From assembly GCF_000219625.1 (NCBI RefSeq), contig NC_018215.1, positions 2,542,001 to 2,606,000 of the forward strand: a DNA stretch of 64,000 bases, read 5' to 3'. The stretch's first letter is position 1. Each line of letters opens with the position of its first letter. This document shows, piece by piece, positions 43,651-55,825 of the stretch. A program made the translations under genes and the position numbers. The DNA comes from Zymoseptoria tritici IPO323. Taxonomy: Eukaryota > Ascomycota > Dothideomycetes > Mycosphaerellales > Mycosphaerellaceae. A model generated the notes under the pieces. The model saw only the letters and a list, made by a program, of their open reading frames with translations. It searched no databases and was not told the DNA's origin.

Positions 43651-44007
43651 GTGGAGAGGAGATCAATTGGATTGCGAGGATGAGGTGGAATTGTGCCTGA
43701 AGGCTTCATTCGCTTTGTAGTGACAATGGTCGTACAGTAACATGTAGGGCGTCTATGGCTACGTCCATTTGTCCAGCCCGGTAATCCTCCGCTCCACTCC
43801 ATGCCGCTCGGTCTGCTCAGCGGCGGCGCTGGGAGTTTGGTCCTTCACTGAGAAGGTCGTCTGAATACGTCGTAGACATTGCCTTTGTCGTATGAAATGT
43901 CAAAAGGCTTGAGGCAATCCCAGCGACTGCTCCAACAGCCATGTCGCGCATGGCGGAGCGGCGTGCTTTCTGGCGTGCTTTCGTTCTTTCAGCTTTTCCC
44001 ATCACCC
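43651..44007. other. Intergenic, convergent methyltransferase / SIN3 ends
   Basis: Under 360 bp. A short minus-strand frame at 44011-43817 is present but overlaps the SIN3 stop region and has no recognisable product. Confidence 0.5.
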
Positions 44008-47000
44008 TCAATCCACGTCCATCTTCTCCCCGTCAGCCACGACACCCTCAACACCCTTCTCAACCAAATCTCTCCAGCTCTCATTCGCTGCATCAACACC
44101 CTCTCGGGCCACACCTTCCATCGCGGAGTTGTAATTAACAAACCGGTCCTTGACCACCTCGTCCCTCTCTCCAGCCGCCAATTCTGCACTCTCAACGCCC
44201 TTCTCTCCACCCTCCCTGCCTTCCATTCCCGGCACGAACCAGCTCTCAAAGGTATCCTTCTGGAAGAAAGCCTTGTAGTTGCCGACCGCAATCCGCAGCT
44301 GTAATCTCTCCTCATTCTTGACCTCCAAGAACCTCGCCTTCGCCTCCACTGAACTCCTCGCCGACTCATCGGCAACTTGCGGAGGGAAAGTCTCAGATCG
44401 AGGATCGAGTCCAAAGGATCGAATGTTGGACATGCGGAAGGGATAGTGGACGTGGTTGAAGTTGATGCCGTCAGTGTTGTCGACGGAAGTGTAGGAGGCG
44501 ACGTAGTAACGCCATTTGTTCTCGCGATCGAGGACGGAAAGGCCGTCATCAGCGATGGGGTCGTCTTTCTTGTGAAGGGAGATGAGAACTTTGTTGGCGA
44601 GACCGTCAAAGTCAATGCGGTACAGCTCGGCGTCTTTGACCATCTTCTCGACAGACTTGCGGTAGTCAGTCTGTTGTTGAGCGGTCGACGTCTCCTTCTG
44701 TCGGTCTTTCCTGAACAGCGCGTAGACTTCTGCAGACTTGTCCTTGCTGTCGCTGTTCATGACCATGATAGCATCGCGGGCGAGAGTGTTGACAATCTTC
44801 TCGAAGGGGTAGAGCGGGTACCCTGATTGAAGGTAGAAGCGACGAAGAGCCTCTTCGACCTCCACAAACTCCAGCTCGCCCTTGACGACCTCGTCAAACT
44901 TCTGCAGCATTTGATTGTAGTAGTTTGCGCCCTCGCTAACGTCTGGGAAGAAGTCACCCGGCAGCTTGTCAATGATACCAAGCTCCACAGCTGGCTTGAC
45001 GCGATTGGCCTTCTTAACGGCCTCACGCACGCCAGCTTCGGAAATCTTGAGCTTGTACAGTCGCTCGTAGAGCATGACAAACAGTCGGACGAAGCAGTAA
45101 ATCGGGGTGTTAGCCCAGCAGCGGTAGAGCGTGCGCACTTGCGGTTCGTGAGGGTTGACGTTTGGCCTGGTCTTCTTGTCGTCATTGTTGGTGGTAGGAT
45201 GATCCATCCAGCGTCCGGTTGCCAGCTCTCCTCGTTCTTCCGCATCATCCATGGTGGCGTCGACAGATGGCTCCTCGTCTGCGTTCGATCCAACATCAGG
45301 AGTTGATGCACGGCTTCCAGAGGCATTACTATCCTCGCGATCCTTGCGCTGCATCTTTCGCCCAGTGAGAGCCGCGCGCAACATGCTGTTCTTCGGTCCG
45401 GTCTTGCGCGACTTCATCGACGCTGAATCCTCAGCGCCAGATGCCTCATCGTCGACCATCTCACTGTTTGGCGATCGATCAAACCTTCCATGCATCTTGT
45501 CTCTGAAGTTCTCCGCATCGAGACCGAAGAAGAGCGGCACAAAGTCGCGAATGAAGTTGAACAGCTTGGGTTGATCTGTCGCCAACGTCGCCTCCACATG
45601 ACTGAGCACCAGATAGGTGGTGTCGTAGAGAACGTCGATGTCGTCAACGGTGAACTCCATTTGCGGTTGTCGCAAGAGTGCCGGGTTGGCATTGCCCGCG
45701 CGCTTCATCTCCTCGTAGCGGACCTGGATCTCGCCTTGAAGTGTCTTGAGCTGGAATTGCCTACGGTCATTCTGCTTCGCACTGGCGGCTTGGTGGTCGA
45801 GTGACTTCCAGAACATCTTCTGCGTCTGCTCGCGCCAGACCTTCTCCCACTCGCGCTGTGCCATTTTCCACGACTCCAGTCTCTCCTTGAGGCGGTTGAG
45901 CAGGACCGGGATGACCTGGTAAGGTCGCTCGTGAAGTGATTGGATGACCTCTGCTCCACGCTCACGAGCATACAGCTTCATGATGACGCGCTTGTAGATG
46001 GTCTCGCTTTGACCTCCAAGACCAGGTGGCAGTGTGTATGTCCTCTGGCTGTGGTCGTCCATACGGCGGAGCTGTGTCGCAATCGGCTCCATGAGCTGGA
46101 TCGTGCGGCTACAAGTCTCAATGTTGAAGTCATAATCGTGACGCTCCTCCTCAATGCGGTGCAGGCCTTCCTCGTGGAGGTTCTTGCGGTGAGCGATGAA
46201 GCCACTATCCTCTGACGCCCACGTCGGATGCGACGCCCACTCATCGTTCAGCACAGAGTTGCACAGCTCATCGCGACCACTGCATGGCTTCTGACGCTCG
46301 CGCTTGGGTAGCAGGCGGTAGCTCGGGCCAAGACCTCTGCAGTTGCTGAGCATGACTCTACCAGATGGCACGCGAGGCTTGTTCTCCACCACGATATCCC
46401 GCTCATCGTATCCAACCCACTCTTGAAACCACTTCATCAGGTCCGCATTAGCACCGATGAAGAATCGCGCGCGGTGAACGAGCACCGTGCGATCAATCAA
46501 GTCTTGACTAAACAGATTGCAGAGCTTCAAAAACTCATTCATCGTGTTCTTATTCCCAATCGCCTTTTTCGCCTTGTCAAAGAAACTTAGCTCTTCACTC
46601 GTCGCGGCGGAAGTGGTGGTCGGCTCGATCGGTGCGGGGAGGGCGGGAATGAGGGTCGGTGACGATGGTGGTGGCTCGATCGGGCCCTTTGCGACAGTGT
46701 GATTCGGTTTGGCGCGTTTGCCGGGTTGCCCAGGAAATTGAGCTTTGTTGGCAGCTGGTCCAGCGACGCCATCGGGAATGCTACCCGCGGTGCCTTGTCG
46801 CTGATCGCGCTTCCGCTTGTTGTCCTTGGATGCTGGCGTTGGTGCGAAGTTGCCAACCGGCGGCAGGCCTCGCCCAGTCCCACCTGGTGTGCCCATGTGT
46901 GCCTCACGCGACATGACAGGGCTGCCGTATATTCCTCCTCCACCGCCTTCACCTCTCACATTCGAGATGAGCACGTTGTTCTCCGCCTCTTGTCGTGCAC

Positions 47001-48891
47001 GCTCCGCAGCTTTGGCCTGTGCTGCTGACTCTGGCAGAAACTGTTTGAAATCTTCCAGCAAGTCCGGAGCGGTCTTGAACAGGTGAGTCACCTGGCCGTA
47101 CACGTCTTGGATCGGTTTCGATTCGCGTTGGTAGGTTTGAAGGATCTCGAGGAATTGTTTGTAAATGTCTGGATGCGCCGAAAAGCGATTCTGTGATGAA
47201 GTGAAGGTGAATTAGTAGACTTTTCGCACGGCCAATGGCTGATGACAGCCCTGGCAAAAATTCCGCATGCGACGCATACCTTGATTTTGTTCACATAACT
47301 GATGGCGTGGTTGAACTCGACAGGTCCACGCTTTTCCATGCCAGCTTGAGAAGCGTCAATCATCGCACTTGCGTCCTGATCAGGCATCGGCGTTGCGCGC
47401 GGAGATACGCCGGCGCGAAGACCGGCCCCACCCGCAGCTGCTGACACGGCACTTTGGAGCGAATTGACACCACGCTGCTCTTGTTGATGCATTGCCTGCT
47501 GTTCTTGCTGTTGTCGTGTTGCTTCTAGTGGTGAGAGATGCTGAGGTTGATTTGGTGCGACGGGTCCGAGTGGTCGTCCACTTGGACTGAACATCATCTG
47601 CGCGCCTTGACCGCCGGGTTGCGGTGTGAAGGTGCCATTGGCGGGCCGAGAGCTCTCTGGTAGTCCTTGTTGACTCAGAGGACGAGGCTGTGGTAGTGAG
47701 GATACTGTTGTACCCATTGGTGTGGTGACTCTGATCGCGTTCGGATCATCATCGGCGCCGCACTCTATGCGATAGCCGGGTGGAAGGAACGTGTTAAATC
47801 CCTGGATAAGCTGCGGATTACCTGCGAAGAGAGTGCTAACTCTACCGATGACCCCAGGTGTGTCGATGGCGCCAGATTTGAAGTCTTTCATGATGTCGAG
47901 GAAGCGATTGTAGACATCGGGATGATCTGCGAATTGGACTTTGACTTGATCCAGATAGCTGAGCGCGTCATTCAGAATCGGTTGCTGGCCTGGGCCTTGG
48001 CCTTGTGCTTGTGGGCCTCCCTGAGGAGTCTGCTGTTGAGGAGTGTGTTGTTCTTGCGGATGCTGGGGAGTCCCTTGAGCAGGCGCACCATACGGACCCA
48101 ACAAGCCTGGCATCTGCTGTCCCTGATTTGGCTGTACGGGACCTCCGGCGAAGATGTTTGCAGGTCCTGAAGGCGCTCCAAGAGGAAGATGTGGATGCTG
48201 CGGCTGACCTCCAAGACCCGGATTACTCAAAAGGCCGTTTGGACCGTGCACAGTTCGCGGACCCAGCGCGACTGGTTGATGCAAATGTGGAGGAGGGCCA
48301 GGTTGTGATTGATGTTGTGGAGCTTGTTCCATACGCTCGCGATTCCTTCGGCCTTCCTCTTCCTTGATGTGGGTATATTGTTCCGCCTCCCGAGCTCTTT
48401 CGCGTTCACGATCTGATTGACCCGTCGCTTGAGTGATGCCGGGTAATGAGAAGTTGTCATTCGGAGGTGGACCTTGCGAGTGTGGAACGGGTTGTCTCGG
48501 GGACGATTGACTGATGCCAGCCAAGCTGGCGAGATTGTGGGCGGGTTGGTGGAAAGATGGGAAGGGCGCGCCGGGCGGTGGCAGACTGCTCCCAGGTCCT
48601 GACGGCGGAGATTGGTGGTGTTGAGATGTGCCGAGACTGCAGGAGCGCGATGTTAGTTGGTAGTCTTGCAAAGGTAAAAAGGGAAGGCGCGCTAGCATGA
48701 ATATTGAATCGTGAGGCTCGCGTTGCAGCTTGAGCTCTCCTCAAAATCGCACATTTACTACGACAGCAATAGACTTACCCATAGCTTCCTCCAGGCCTTG
48801 GAGGCTGCGACTGTGATTGCTGCTCATTATTTCCGCCATGCGAGCTCCCGCCCGGCGGATGCGGCCAATTTCGATGCGGACCAGGATCCAT
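44008..48891 (-). CDS. SIN3: Sin3 transcriptional corepressor
   Basis: Three exons, 48891-48779, 48636-47280 and 47190-44008, give 1,550 residues with phases closed. Sin3 is the scaffold of the Rpd3-type histone deacetylase complexes. Exon 1 starts [16 protein letters not shown] Gln/Pro-rich region follows. PAH1 lies at ~258-325 ([15 protein letters not shown]...[10 protein letters not shown]). PAH2 at ~475-540 is interrupted by the second intron ([11 protein letters not shown], then [17 protein letters not shown]). PAH3 is at ~690 ([20 protein letters not shown]). The HDAC-interaction domain begins ~770 ([36 protein letters not shown]). The C-terminal Sin3a domain follows ([19 protein letters not shown]). 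The introns are 142 and 89 nt. A D/E-rich end closes the protein. Confidence 0.96.
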
Positions 48892-49429
48892 GATGTGTGT
48901 TATGCCTGTGGCTGATGAGATAAGCCAGCTATCAGATATCTCCAAGTCTTTCCAAGATTTCGTCCAATGTCTCGGCTAGGCGCGTGCGATGATGCGCGGG
49001 TCGTTGCGCTCGTAATCGTGGTGGTAGAAAGGGCGGACAGGGCCCAGCGCGTCGGAGATGACGTGGATCGCGGTCGCAAAAGTGATGTAGGCGTGGACGA
49101 AATGAGTGTCGGGTAGTTGTGTGAGAACTCAATGAGATGCGCGATCGTGCATTCACATGTTGTAGTGGTGAATATGTCGGTCGATGCAGATGTGAAGCTC
49201 TCTGCAGGAGTTGAAGAGTTCATCATCGTTACCCCGAGTCTTGGCTGGATCCGCTCGCATCCCCGTCCGCTAAAAGCTGGCGAAATCGCAAACTCCGCTC
49301 TTAAATCCGAAGTACCTGGCCGAGGACTTTTTGGCCTATCAATCACGATAGCTGAGGAACTCGTCCTAAAGAGTCCATCAATGTCCTCGATGTCCCTGTA
49401 GCACTTATAAAACATTTGTTTGTCTGACA
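48892..49429. other. Divergent promoter region SIN3 / cytosine deaminase
   Basis: About 540 bp with no gene. TATAAAA-like ACTTATAAAAC lies ~25 bp before the deaminase start and is a candidate core promoter. Confidence 0.5.
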
Positions 49430-49968
49430 ATGTCTACCAACGATCCTGGCTTCAACATCGCCCTCGAAGAAGCCAAATTCGGCGCTTCAGAAGGCGGCGT
49501 CCCCATCGGAGCATGTCTCGTAGCAGCAGATGGAACAATCCTAGGTCGAGGACATAACATGCGAGTTCAAAAGAATAGCATGATTCTACATGTATGCGGC
49601 AAGCAACAAGCTTCTCGAAGATCTTGATCAGAACCACCCATGCTATGCAATGCATTCTTACACTATACATCGAATGACAGGGCGAAACCGCCGCCCTCGA
49701 ATCCTGCGGCCGACTTCCCGCTTCCCGCCTCGTCGGCTCAACGATGTACACTACTCTATCTCCTTGCGACATGTGCACAGGCGCGATGCTGCTGTACAAG
49801 ATCCCTCGAGTCGTCATGGGCGAGAACAATACCTTCGTTGGCGGAGAGGAGACACTGAAGGCTAAAGGGGTGGAAGTGGTAAATTTGAAGAGCGCAGAGT
49901 GTGAGAAGTTGATGAAGGAGTTTATCGAAGCGCATCCAGAGGATTGGTGGGTTCTCATGAGGGGCTGA
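49430..49968 (+). CDS. FCY1: Cytosine deaminase
   Basis: Exons 49430-49591 and 49681-49968 join in phase 0 to 149 residues, close to yeast Fcy1 (158). The enzyme converts cytosine to uracil in pyrimidine salvage and also deaminates 5-fluorocytosine. The zinc ligands are visible. The splice join creates the HGE motif (ILH then GETAALE), with the catalytic glutamate, and SPCDMC supplies the two cysteines. The N-terminus (GFNIALEEAKFGASEGGVPIG) and the C-terminal WW (HPEDWWVLMRG) also fit. The 89-nt intron falls exactly inside the active-site motif, so the unspliced message is inactive. No signal peptide; cytosolic. Confidence 0.95.
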
Positions 49969-50262
49969 TGCATCGTCTGATCTTTGCAGCTGACGCAGGC
50001 ATTGTCAGGTACGAGGACATTGGCGAACAGACGAAATGAAGCGGAGGAGGAATTGCTTTTGGTCCAATCGAGGACTTCTATGGGCTATGTGATCGCCCTG
50101 GCGGACAGCATTCTCTTCACCAGTCGCCGTGCAATAAGTTGCGTGTGTGCATCTTCTCCTCAGCCGCGGCGAGGTCCGTCTTGCTCGGCATGGCGGTCTG
50201 CTGGTGGGATTCTAGAATATCACAGCTTAGAGCCGCTGCTTGTTGGCAGGATCGGAATGGAG
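49969..50262. other. Short intergenic, convergent gene ends
   Basis: Under 300 bp between FCY1 and HEM12 ends. Nothing seen. Confidence 0.5.
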
Positions 50263-51413
50263 TCAGCTACCTGATATCCGGTGGATCTCGGAGAAGTAGA
50301 ACTTCAGGTCGTCGGGCTTGACCCATGGTGTGATGCCTGCATGGATCGTTAGCTTTTCCATGACAGTGCTCGTTGGAGTTTGTCGAACATACCGTGTCCC
50401 AAGTTCGCGATCCATCCCTGCTTGCCACCTCCAAAGCCCTTCACCATCTCTTCGACCACCTTCGTAATGCCCTCATGATCTCCATACAACACGCCGGGGT
50501 CCGCATTCCCCTGCAGCACCTTTCCATACTTCTGCGCAACTGCATACGCCTCCTTCGGCTCATGCAACCAATCCAGTCCAATCACCTCATACTTGCTCTT
50601 ACACAGATCCTCCAATGCATACCAAGCACCCTTCGCAAACACCACCTTCGGCACCTGCTCGACACCAAGCTCTTCCAATCTCTTAGGCAGATGATCCGCA
50701 ATCCAGTTCAGATACGGCAGCGAAAACTCCTTGAACGTCGCCGGACTGAGCTCTCCCGCCCAAGAGTCAAAGACCTGCAAGATTTGTGCTCCAGCCACAA
50801 CCTGCTGAGCCAAATACTCCACACACAGCTCCGCAATCTTTTGCAACAATTCCTTCGCCGCAGCATGATACTTGTAAATCCACGTCTTCGTCTGACGGAA
50901 AACTTTCGTCCCGCCTCCCTCGACCATATAACACATCAACGTGAACGGCGCGCCACAGAATCCATACAGCGGCACTCTTCCATCCAGTTTCTTCCTCGTC
51001 AACGTGATCGCATCGTAGACATACTGCAGACTCTCCTTGACATCCACTTTCCTCTCCATCACCTCTTTGAACTGCTCGTCCTCGGGTCCGACAAGTGGGT
51101 TGGGGAAATGTGGTCCCTTTCCGTCCAGCATGACGACTTCCATGCCCATCGCTTGCGGGATGACGAGGATGTCGGAGAAGATGATGGCGCCATCGATGAG
51201 GCCGGCGAAGCGGTCGATGGGTTGGAGTGTGAGATTCGAGGCGATCTCCGGGGACCGGCAGCATTCGAAGAAGTCGTGGGTGCCCTTTTCTTGGTGGTAC
51301 TCGGGGAGGTAGCGGCCGGCTTGTCGCATCACCCAGCAGGGTGGGCGTTCGACCTTCTCGCCGCGGGCGGTGCGGAGGAGGAGGTCATTCTTGAGGGGTG
51401 CGAATTGGGTCAT
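50263..51413 (-). CDS. HEM12: Uroporphyrinogen decarboxylase
   Basis: Exons 51413-50393 and 50336-50263 give 364 residues, the normal size. The enzyme removes four acetate carboxyls from uroporphyrinogen III to make coproporphyrinogen III in cytosolic heme synthesis. The start motif is [14 protein letters not shown], the substrate-binding Arg loop. [17 protein letters not shown] carries the catalytic Asp. [18 protein letters not shown] and [10 protein letters not shown] follow. [11 protein letters not shown] and [12 protein letters not shown] mark the C-terminal active-site wall, the last being completed by the splice (NLGHG/ITPW). ATG 51413 opens [19 protein letters not shown]; the open frame extends further upstream but is not needed. 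The 56-nt intron has GTATGT and TGCAG ends. Confidence 0.97.
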
Positions 51414-52179
51414 GGCTGCGGTGGGGTCGTGACTGGGGACCGGGGGACAAGAGAAGCGATTGATGGGGTCTCGGGACGGAGGGACGCTGGTCAGGTACAG
51501 GAGATGCAATCCGCTCGATGATGGTGACAGTGAGCAGGACACGTCTTCGAATTCCAGACGACCTTGGTGGGGTTTAAACGGGATGATGTCGGCGTACCTT
51601 CCGCCTCGGCTCAAGGAATACGCTTAAATTTAAAGTTCGTGCGCGGAAGATCAAATCCCTTCGCTGACTTCGCTTCGCTTTCATACCTTCTACCTCACTG
51701 CTTCACGCCACGCGTACGAAAGACAGCACAGCTCGAGGGCTCAAGTCGACATTCGTAACCTGTCATGGTAATGACGAGATTGGCGAAGACTTCATCCCGA
51801 GACGGACTCGGAGAAAGAAGAACGCTGCAGGAGCTGAGAGATGTCCACTGAGGCTTTCACGGCAATATATGCACTCCGACCTCCTTCGAAGCTCATCGTT
51901 GCAATGCATCGATATGCTCAAGGCGAGCTACGTGCTCTTACTCTGTGTCTCAGGGCAGTTGGCATCTTGAGCATTCCCAGCTCGGCCATGCGCGTGTTTT
52001 GACGCAAGACGCGTTCGAACGAGTCAAACATCATGCAAGGATTAACGATGCTGCTGTCAAACCCACGAAACGTCAACAACGCGTTTCGAACATTGGGCTT
52101 TCAGTGTTTTCGTGTAGCCTAAGTTCCGTTCATCTTTCCCTTCACGACGGCGATCCTTGAGCACCAGCACATTGAGACC
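51414..52179. other. Divergent region HEM12 / uncharacterised gene
   Basis: About 770 bp. No gene supported. Confidence 0.5.
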
Positions 52180-52893
52180 ATGATGAAAATCTCCGCCAGT
52201 GCCATCTGCGAAGCCCACAAAGCAAGCGATCCGGAGATCAATCAAGAAGGCGATGCCAAGAGAAAACGTTTAGAAGACATATCGGAAGGAGAAGAGCCTA
52301 CGGAGAGCACCAATCGCAGACTCCGCCGCGTGCCGAAGCGTCGAAAGTTGTTACCGAGCACTCCTCCGCGTTCTGAACCGGGTGGAACCCCATCCAGTGA
52401 TCCGACCCTTCGAAGCGATCCGGAGGGAAGCATCTCTCAATATTCTCCGAAGCACGACCGATATCCACCTGTACGACCAGCTCAGCACACAAAACTCCCA
52501 GAAGCAAATCGACCGGACTCCTATCCAACGTTTCCCTATCGCCATACAGTCCGGTCGAACATCTGCGTCCTCGAAGGCGATGATCCAGCAGATCCAAGTG
52601 ATCGGAAAATACTCGTCTCCAAGCAAATGCTGGTGCCCCGGAGTGTATGGAGCACGCATAGGCACCAAATCATCCGCGAGCATTTCTCCGCCTCTCTGCC
52701 TTGCTACGCGGACTTTCCATCGCAACCGACGAACGGGCCTGTGGAGCTTGTGCAGATATCACAGCAAGGGTCTATTCGCAGTGAGATGGCACGGATGGAA
52801 ATCTTGCTGGAGAAGATCACGAGGATCAAAGAAGAGTCGCGGCGTATCGCAGTTGAGAACGAAGCGCTTCGAAAAGATCTTGGCATGTTCTGA
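52180..52893 (+). CDS. Uncharacterised basic protein with C-terminal coiled coil
   Basis: A single frame of 237 residues. The N-terminal half is charged and Ser/Pro-rich with bipartite basic patches (KRKRLEDISEGEE and RRLRRVPKRRK) that look like nuclear localisation signals. A middle segment ILVSKQMLVPRSVW follows NICVLEGDDPADPSDRK. The last ~40 residues (ARMEILLEKITRIKEESRRIAVENEALRK) form a clear leucine/isoleucine heptad helix that could dimerise. There is no basic region directly before the helix, so it is not a bZIP. I do not recognise the family. It lies next to the accessory cluster at 53.8-59 kb. It could be a lineage-specific gene; coding status is likely but not certain. Confidence 0.5.
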   Translation: MMKISASAICEAHKASDPEINQEGDAKRKRLEDISEGEEPTESTNRRLRRVPKRRKLLPSTPPRSEPGGTPSSDPTLRSDPEGSISQYSPKHDRYPPVRPAQHTKLPEANRPDSYPTFPYRHTVRSNICVLEGDDPADPSDRKILVSKQMLVPRSVWSTHRHQIIREHFSASLPCYADFPSQPTNGPVELVQISQQGSIRSEMARMEILLEKITRIKEESRRIAVENEALRKDLGMF

Positions 52894-53780
52894 ATTGCTG
52901 TGGGAACAGTCGGGACGAATGGCAATTCTGATGGGAGGATGAGCTGACGGCGACCTGGCGGCATCAGGGCCCGACCGAGCTCTGGCCAAATGTAGTCATT
53001 GCGGCAGGCCGAATAGACATGCCATCTGGAACTACCTCTCCCACCATCCGATATCTCTGCGCTGTGAGGCTGTCGATTGATGGTCAACATCGCCGCCTTT
53101 TGCCGTCAGCCTCGACTCCTACATCGGATGTGGCTCTGCAACATCTGCAGCGAGCTCGTTGGATCTGACACATGAAGCGTTTCCGAAAGTTGTTTACCAT
53201 TGATCGGTGGTTAACCTCGAGTCATACACACATACTGCGAAACATCCGAGGAACACCCGCCGGGGCTGAGGATGGCCACCACTGCCCTGATCTGGTACAC
53301 GAGGGACTTGTCACTAAAACAACAGTCTCTCACAACGACGAAACATGGGCAATAACACGTTCGTCCCTCGAGCAACGGCATGTCTCAATGCAGATCGCCA
53401 TCTCTAGCCCACGGCGCAAGTGCCTGCCCATCATGGCCACTGTCAGACTTCAAACCGCCCTGCTTCAAAGCTCATGGCCTGGTTCTTCGCCGTTGATTCT
53501 GCTAGCGATGCGGTGCAAGATGTTCGTCAATGTGACGGCCAAATGAAGCTCGCATCGAGACATTTCTAGCCTGAGCTACTTCGACGTCAAAGGGCTATTC
53601 CGCTCATTCAGTGCCTCATAGATCCCACAGTCGTTGACTGCAGTCTGGAAGCTATCGGTGATGCCGAAGCCGTTATTGCCCGGGAAAATTTGTGGCAACA
53701 ATCGTTCCTTGCTGCGACCACCCTTACAGACACCCTTACGGACTGCCTGGCTGCGACTTTCCCACGGAATTGGCAGTCGC
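52894..53780. other. Intergenic, convergent gene ends
   Basis: Nearly 900 bp with short frames of no recognisable content. Decayed coding sequence is possible but I cannot show it. Confidence 0.4.
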
Positions 53781-55569
53781 TCAAAGTCGGAAGAACTGCC
53801 TATGTTCCTCTTCCAGCTCCATCAATATCTTGTTGTACACCGCTTTTCGGAAGCCAGCATCTTCCAGACTGCTTTCTGTCTCGTCTACCTCACAACGGAT
53901 GCACCGGCGCACGACATCACTCCACCGCTTGCCAAAACTCTCACTGATGGTCTGCTTGTTCAAAAGTCGCTCTGCTGTCAGGAGGTCCGAGAACTCTGAT
54001 ATTGTGCCGTCTGGGTTCCGCTCGTCTGCTCGGTGCAAGTCTTCCATGGATTTGCCCATGCATAGTTCGATCAACATCAATCCAAGTGAGAACAACGTCC
54101 GATTTTTGATTATCATTGCCAGTGCTCCTGTGGCTGGAGAGGCAGGTAGAGTCTTGCGAGCACCGGTTGAGTCTTGCGAGATGAAGGCGTGCTGAGAGAG
54201 AATTTTGTCTTGCTTGCTGATGAGCATGATATCGCTTTTCCCCCACGAACTCTGCAACCATGGAGTACTATGGAGCTGGAGCATTCCTGTGGCCAGAGAG
54301 AGTGCCAGACGTCGGGCGTCCGCACCGGTCAGATTTTGTTTCCGCTGTTGGCCCAGGCAATCCGACAATCTTCCTACAGAGAACAGCTTCTGGTCGATCA
54401 GACGTGTTTCTGGGGTGTATAGTCCATGTCGGCTCTGGTCATCGGTCATGTAGCCAACACAACCTCCGCAGGGTGCTGTGCTAAGGTTGTCCATAATTTC
54501 GCAGAGGTCCCGAATTTCGACGACATTTTCCGGCGGCAATATTGGAGGCAGCGTCGGTGCTATGTGGATTCGTGATGGGCTCTGGAATCTCACCGAATGA
54601 CTTCTTACTGTGATCTTTGAGCTGCCGGTAGCATGCGAGATAGTGGCATCGAAAGCCGCAGTGCTTGAAGACACTGATAGCACGGGCTTCGGAGCTTCAA
54701 TATGCTTGATGTCCGTCTCAGCAATGTTCCATCTTGGGGCTTTGGCCTTGGAGGTGCTGATGTTGTGTTCAACCACTATCCGGTAGGTATGCGCACCTGG
54801 TCCTCCCGCCTTATTTCTCGGTCCATCCAAAACTCCTGCTGTCGAGCTCAAAAGAATGCTGACTTGATGAGGCATAGAACACGAGACGTGGAGGGTCTTG
54901 GCCAGGCAACTAAAGATACTCAAAGATTCCAAACGGACCGTTTCAAAGTCTGGAACCGCTCGCAGCTTTCTTCCTGCCTCGAGCTCTCGAGTCTGACCAG
55001 TAAGTCGCTCAAGCATGACGTTGACATCGTGGATCTCCTGGATGAGGTCCAAGTATCCGGACTTCTTTATAGCGAAGCCGAGCCTTTTGTATGCGGATCG
55101 GAATGATGCAGCAGTTGTGTCGCAAGGCGGCTAGCCATATTGTCAGCTGGCTCGAGTTCGTATCTGGAGACTTCTTGGGTAGTACCTTGCCATCCGGACC
55201 GAGGTGTAACCTTTCCATGAACTCGCTCAGGGTACTTCGGACCCTGTGAACGTGCTCCATGTACAGCTCGTACGAGGTCTGAAGCCTTTGCTGGAGTGCA
55301 TCCCGAACATTTCCTTGATCCCAGCCATCGGCACTGGCATCGAGGAGCTGCTTTTGCGTTTCATGGTCCAGACACTGGCTAAGCAGAATCTGCAGCGTAT
55401 TGCGGAACATGAGTCCCTCTGTTCGCAAGTTCCTTGCCACTGTTCCGAGCTCTACTGCAGTGTGTTTGATACTCTTGATCGTTTTGACACACGTTTTGTA
55501 GTGCTCCAGGCCAGATATTATGAGAGGAATCGCTCCCAGGACCAAGCCGATGACCTCGACTCCGGACAT
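53781..55569 (-). CDS. HeLo-like / DUF7580 pseudokinase-like protein
   Basis: Exons 55569-55186 and 55130-53781 join in phase to 577 residues (55-nt intron, CTGAC branch site, CTAG acceptor). The N-terminus MSGVEVIGLVLGAIPLIISG is the amphipathic, glycine-rich opening typical of fungal HeLo-like and STAND N-terminal domains, which in HET-S and related proteins permeabilise membranes in cell death. Residues ~20-190 are helical. The C-terminal ~250 residues resemble the DUF7580 kinase-like fold: LALSLATGMLQLHSTPWLQ (helix E region) and LFSLGLMLIELCMGKSMEDL (helix F region). HRD and DFG motifs are absent, so it is probably not an active kinase. It is divergent from the C2H2 gene with 256 bp between starts. 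A role in non-self recognition is inference from the family. Confidence 0.72.
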
Positions 55570-55825
55570 CCTTGCAGGGCAACTTGAAGCAGCACGAGAG
55601 ATTTTATTCGCCTTTGTCCAGCTGGATTCGCCAGAAGATGCGACGTTTTCACTGCTGCGGCTGAGTTCTGGTTGAGAGAGCGACGACTCCTCATCTGAGC
55701 TCCGGGACGTGCATGAGGCTGACCATGCATTCGCTTAAGCCCAGCTCACCCCGCCTCCCCATCTCGTGTTCGGAGAGACGTTCTTCAACATCGACAACGT
55801 GAGAAATTGGTAGATACGGATCATC
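55570..55825. promoter_or_regulatory. Bidirectional promoter region between HeLo-like and C2H2 genes
   Basis: Only 256 bp separate the two ATGs, so the genes probably share control sequences. I see no clear TATA box. Confidence 0.5.

Noticed and set aside
43817..44011. Small minus-strand ORF after SIN3
   Set aside because: It overlaps the SIN3 stop in another frame, has no recognisable product and no splice link.
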